Positions 63,101 to 64,000 of a stretch of 64,000 nt of DNA are shown one piece after another. This stretch comes from a virus. The notes beneath the pieces are model-generated. The model did no database searches, had not been told where the DNA came from, and saw nothing but the letters and a program-made list of their open reading frames with translations. The stretch's first letter is position 1. Each line of letters opens with the position of its first letter. Made by a program: the position numbers and the translations under genes. Location of the stretch: positions 252,802 to 316,801 of IMG/VR virus record IMGVR_UViG_3300040801_002079. One strand, written 5' to 3'.

Positions 63101-63918
63101 TCATTAAAATTCCAAAAATCTCTGTTTTCCACAACCCCGTGCGTTACAATTTTACCAATTCTATCCTTAACAAAGTCTTCTACTGCTATACCAATGCACG
63201 GTCTTTTTGGTTCAAGCTTGGAAGCTAATCCATACTTTTTTGGACCCCTCAAACAAACTCCGTGGAATTTTGGAACGGGTTCAATTGCTCTACCATTAAT
63301 TTGAGTATTTTCAATCTTATATTGGTTATCCATATCGTCCTGAACACTGAAACTTGTTTCAGCCATCATGAACTCGCTTGTGCTAAATTTACCAGACTTT
63401 TTAATGGGAACATTTTCACTAGTAAATAATATGTGACCAGCATTAGAGAATATATTTCTATTGACTTGTGACCCATTTGGGAATATTTCTAAGCTTGCAT
63501 TTTTATGAACCTTACCTGCAAACACCCTAACTACGGTTTTCCATGCCCTTCCGGAGAAGTACTTCATTTTGTTTTCATTAATTAAAAAGAAGTGCTGCCC
63601 TCTGACTGGCTTTGTGGGAAGTGATGTTCCAAATCCACCATCTTTATTAGGATCGACAGTGGTAAAATCGAATGTTCTTTCACCTGTAGTTAAATCTATA
63701 TCCCAGTATAGCCAAGCATCTGAATCTTTAGGGAAAGGCCCATGCCATGCGTTTAATATGCCGTGATCTTCAGTGAAAAGGTAATTACTTTTTCCGTGTG
63801 CAAGTGTTATGATGGTTGGTGAATCTTCTACGTTAATATCCACTCCGGTATTGGTCAATACCAGAAATGGTCTCGTATCTTGCTGTCGGTAAATACCCTG
63901 TCGAAATTCAATTAACAT
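54145..63918 (-). CDS. Giant tail adhesin: Pro/Thr linker, lectin-like domains, propeller repeats, SPRY, MAM-like end
   Basis: A 3257-residue receptor-binding candidate. Order: N-terminal attachment region (1-328); Pro/Thr linker (about 328-391); LamG/concanavalin-like domain (about 395-680, WFYPESVVG and IYLNGVLAL); about 24 repeats of roughly 50 residues (about 770-2050) built on SPDGTKLY-type strands followed by LSTPWDLSTA-type turns, as in beta-propellers; a second propeller-like section (2050-2480); a SPRY-like domain (about 2507-2720, SGKHYAELFFNI, LGIAVDIDNRGMWISING); a second LamG-like domain (about 2727-2967); a C-terminal MAM/jelly-roll-like domain (about 3057-3257). A late promoter lies upstream. 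It is probably the host-binding appendage. Confidence 0.75.
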   Translation of the reverse strand: MLIEFRQGIYRQQDTRPFLVLTNTGVDINVEDSPTIITLAHGKSNYLFTEDHGILNAWHGPFPKDSDAWLYWDIDLTTGERTFDFTTVDPNKDGGFGTSLPTKPVRGQHFFLINENKMKYFSGRAWKTVVRVFAGKVHKNASLEIFPNGSQVNRNIFSNAGHILFTSENVPIKKSGKFSTSEFMMAETSFSVQDDMDNQYKIENTQINGRAIEPVPKFHGVCLRGPKKYGLASKLEPKRPCIGIAVEDFVKDRIGKIVTHGVVENRDFWNFNEPYGTSVWLDDNGKITTAVPQNTALQKIGYVINPFTIFVDIERVITLIEVDDECFIPSPTPTPTLTMTPTMTTTPPATPSASVTPTVTPTFTPTQTATVTPTVTMTVTPTITPTPSAIAAAPKTYHEWKMSEDIGTAIYDTGTNPTPVNSEEIYVSSSYPNKEVRTFVQDAEGTSSASYVFQGAKELTLDANVTVDGGEFGYGFWFYPESVVGAGAETYYPILDSVFSYNPNNKSIVFQRQETLYNSIPWREWTHIFATSEVASYPATPTSFSKTSSGTGYEIGDIVYITDNAITPTQIEITNVSSTGLVYTYNVLEYGSFSSLPDTYWPPLVSGGSGTGLRFTPTFDKVIKIYLNGVLALTSHINPSLTSTSIGDFGWIDNNLKYFISHIRFYNQYTLDASEILDLYNSYTVVERPSDYNNVQKIFPEHPFRRNEKSVNLETRASQYITSTWLSPDDTKMFFYSADTDAVYRADMRVADDLSTLEMHNNTIKGNLQAPERYLATDTSTSTYVDITKWGYRFSDDGSKLYYTNELQYTNSAYLVEVECETPWDINSVNTSTQKSLRITDSLIPSSATSAMGVSSHLPIKPQFNDDGSKVFLLDTDSYRLIEYTCSTPYDINTMQYSAHGPALIGGVNVDSFKIKPDGTKYWICNSDSGYISEYLCPSPWDISGSYYNADTFFPDEISAADEVGYMGFSADGTKLYIKNNYTDNIFQYTCSTAFDVTTASYDDKMFNPIYNIIDCFVFKPDGTKLYVFDGSGDRLRQYSVATPWDISTATYDYVSFSTADQIGYSFYSFDISSDGTKFFLRASSYVYHYTLTTPWDISTTVYDNIRSDTMSEWTIRVSDDGTYVYAGSNSTDTLVKYNLSTPWDLRTASLHDNYVDFNDVRYNNNTNIKGMEFSATGDKVFVQTGNAGFREYSLSTPYDLTTAMSNEAFFGSYEHGYSYDATFDSTGNYVYTVARVPNDAIIQWACSSPYEIKPDSLTYVDMFDVSNETTNPLSVHFKPDGTKMFVFTNSEDTVYAYTLSTPWDVSTASYDNVSFYTGTQDTSPQDINFSPDGLTMVVHGGASAFQYDLSVAWDVSTAVYSNNSQVMSYGLGLHFNPDGTEAFELDTFYIYHYTFSTPWDLSTGTSNGIVLDYRDWFRENPHGIHINDAGTEVLLAYGTSSSYTLLYKITLSTPWDFSTASFEKYNITMYELTGGNSDSSFTGLSFNADGTKLYTSYVSSEYVYEVDLSTPWLLSSASYSGNRLSVSAQGQNTYGPWWNDDGTKMYTFSSDNENMSQYTASTPWDVTTATYDSVSLDVSAISSALSTSFYFKPDGTKLYLAESTNGYYFRSYTLPTPWDLTGATLDSDLYDYSADNPIYPLVIHFSPDGSNCYYFGGSNRGLQYDISSAWSFDSFDLGAEVFDHSAFEDDLNGFYWNDDQSRFFISGDSGAVFQYEAGTPGDIRTLTFTGNYTNLSGNTPYLGLDINSSGDTLYTFEGNSLLKYNISPAWDINGISLDSTSSTVSSLTVKDFAGVSSDESKIYVTYDGYDSSVYYNNARNTLLQGDLTTPGDVSTMFLTDGCFFFTEGGSAINISLSASGDKMYLLDTAADIYEYDLTTPWDLRTATYNSVTYDFTAQSSGSGGFYIKPDGTKLYYAGIGNDTIYQYTLSTPWELSTISYDSKSYVSGTLGEYINTSDDFSSLSFSPDGTKLFTIREAEGGIVMQYTLSTPWEIDTISQASDAIELYSRINPSAWNSSGTKIYGAGGYTASNYYSGIMFQLDVQTPWSTEGDQNIGQTFMVDGDEFAISSEGSVYAAYVNENSYEKLLVMKKDVSDNWTTYFYGDTLGSSPIVMSNNGQYIFTYESLGTTFSPLPHKIHVYEDQLDGTYLKIDEMELSVKPSNRRARGITCSDDGSVVVADNEIFRQNGSVWNLDEALVVEDAMSSYATESVEQHFYVVPDGSRIIMTSGTFNMHDNVEVQAPRVWKYNVGNTTWEYEGSLDLTHPELLKSTIYDDFGAYKTSNGTYIGKTPWNNTSYCGASSDGSTIVLNYASRQTIRDDTFSYFASGAIVFKETTPGNWEFVQRIRISHPVLEFDVDESDDTFVAMSRDGNRIVTSQMFQNFTQSGTHGKLDIFDWDDTDQEYKFIKYIEPIQSYMSDLFGANFVLSDDGRYIFTIGSGFIEDDVPKYSMDFDEGYNFDAHMLYRFDCGLPGSQPEYTFKSPRYANWVTDINQAYATPVYTQSPYTHYFTPNDFRGYARQAMLAQVSTTPDYEYSSHIGHNSGKHYAELFFNIAKSDVETPGFRVGVSYVDYTLPYGLLAVENSLTYLGESEFHYMYDSRGELYTNGISTPTSDAPLTGTLGIAVDIDNRGMWISINGNWIQGDPSTGTDPLFTLTDVSALDMSDYIYIVTGEYSGTGVGPRQTRTIFRTNAAEFKYTPPTGFTGWDTTVSSREYDYPYLVKYDNPTHYWRMDSDDVISDQIGSNDLIAAGTSKPKHSLDFGFHKVGSLGCFGSNGSITLTNPITRTITEEFTLSAMVYLRPNTFDLSMKHPIFSSEFGDGGDEFEVYAEGDGIGQDVTFGIRTKFETNDITYTNFTSPGIDITMGYYRWFNITVMHEGDGIISLFIDGVDADRNKYVTSGYTSFRFALNPSSGEPEADFRLKYIGTDPNGGLLNGYITEVVYHDKALNETYDRNYQYSTSQVNIPQYYKIIHLAQLGGWNHDDSTFGMDYDWSGPALADECNTIMLYRTPADPVDILSDHDTITITDYDSKVTPIFHIVNSDHDELTITNYDSLVGPPVEDVYGPYSFPSSTTGDVTEFTWTDPLGTTATPGGANRRWKWDSNDTASSGVGPTSGQGGSPEGYVYTESSSPTVGGDEFFMEFNTTLDSTQYSDFYIEFYTNQRGNDNNATCQVQLNEGGAGWVDVGPEFGGPSDPDKVVTGGAQIWSYRNVDLSSANHVNTRVRIKVTLGTTGTIWNNDYGIDTITITGLAPR
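57770..61620 (-). repeat. About 24 beta-propeller-type repeats in the giant adhesin
   Basis: Units of about 150 nt each encode a DGT-x-x-(Y/F) strand and an (S/T)TPWD turn. They are diverged enough that no long exact DNA repeat is obvious, so they are old duplications. The number would suit several propellers of 6-8 blades. Confidence 0.8.
62740..62935 (-). repeat. Pro/Thr-coding linker in giant adhesin
   Basis: This stretch encodes TPTxTxTPT-type residues (about 328-391), the same composition as the tail of the 3404-residue protein. Confidence 0.85.
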
Positions 63919-63938
63919 CTACTATTAGCCTTTTTTAG

Positions 63939-63946
63939 TATTTATA
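63939..63946 (-). promoter_or_regulatory. Late promoter box TATAAATA for giant adhesin
   Basis: The minus strand reads TATAAATA, 20 nt upstream of the ATG (63918). The remaining bases to 64000 show no gene. Confidence 0.8.
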
Positions 63947-64000
63947 ACAAAATACAAATTTGGATATAGGCTACTGGTGTTGGTTCTTAAGAGCTTAACA

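Overview
This window is part of the genome of a large, AT-rich, T4-like contractile-tailed phage. The genes recognised include the T4-type late sigma factor gp55 (its 3' end), recombination nucleases gp46/gp47, DNA polymerase gp43, sliding clamp gp45, head-completion protein gp4, tail sheath gp18, tail tube gp19 and a long baseplate set (gp26-, gp48-, gp53-, gp5-, gp25-, gp6-, gp15- and gp54-like). A TATAAATA-type late promoter box, the signal read by gp55-type sigma factors, lies in front of most structural transcription units on both strands. The host cannot be named from the sequence. Giant tail proteins and a sugar-modification operon suggest an aquatic Gram-negative host, but that is inference.

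Layout. 1-309: end of gp55. 306-5179 (minus): gp46, gp47 and an Fe-S XPD/DinG-type helicase in one tight operon behind a host-like sigma70 promoter (5207-5235). 5180-5791: non-coding, rich in hairpins. 5792-6957 (minus): RuvC-like nuclease and a SLOG/DUF2493 protein. 6967-8123 (minus): gp26-like baseplate protein plus an extension in the -1 frame. 8245-33850 (plus, with one inverted gene): baseplate and tail block containing a 3404-residue giant protein at the gp7 position, then sheath, tube, gp54-like and gp4. 33897-36792: acidic/basic head-type protein, an unknown gene and a 2-oxoglutarate-oxygenase-like protein. 36804-41852: replication/transcription block (DsbA-like, gp43, gp45, unknown, 5'-3' exonuclease). 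41789-43976: small accessory genes. 44035-50822: five-gene glycan-modification operon (GlcNAc transferase, carbamoyltransferase, two HtrL/WlaTC-type glycosyltransferases, sulfotransferase). 50819-63918: tail-fibre-type genes on the minus strand, interrupted by a small membrane-protein gene with a frameshift signal and thymidylate synthase on the plus strand. The last is a 3257-residue adhesin with about 24 propeller repeats.

The best candidates for undescribed biology are two predicted -1 programmed ribosomal frameshift elements with the same layout: slippery heptamer, 5-6 nt spacer, perfect 9-10 bp long-range stem. One extends the gp26-like protein (TTTTTTT, minus strand 7203-7197). The other joins a 49-residue membrane peptide to a four-cysteine domain (GGGAAAA, 52237-52243). 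A second theme is possible mucin-like decoration of tail proteins. The phage carries a GT60-like polypeptide GlcNAc-transferase homologue, other sugar-modifying enzymes, a sulfotransferase and a prolyl-hydroxylase-like protein, while two giant tail proteins carry long Pro/Thr repeat tracts. All function calls rest on motif recognition by eye, with no database search.
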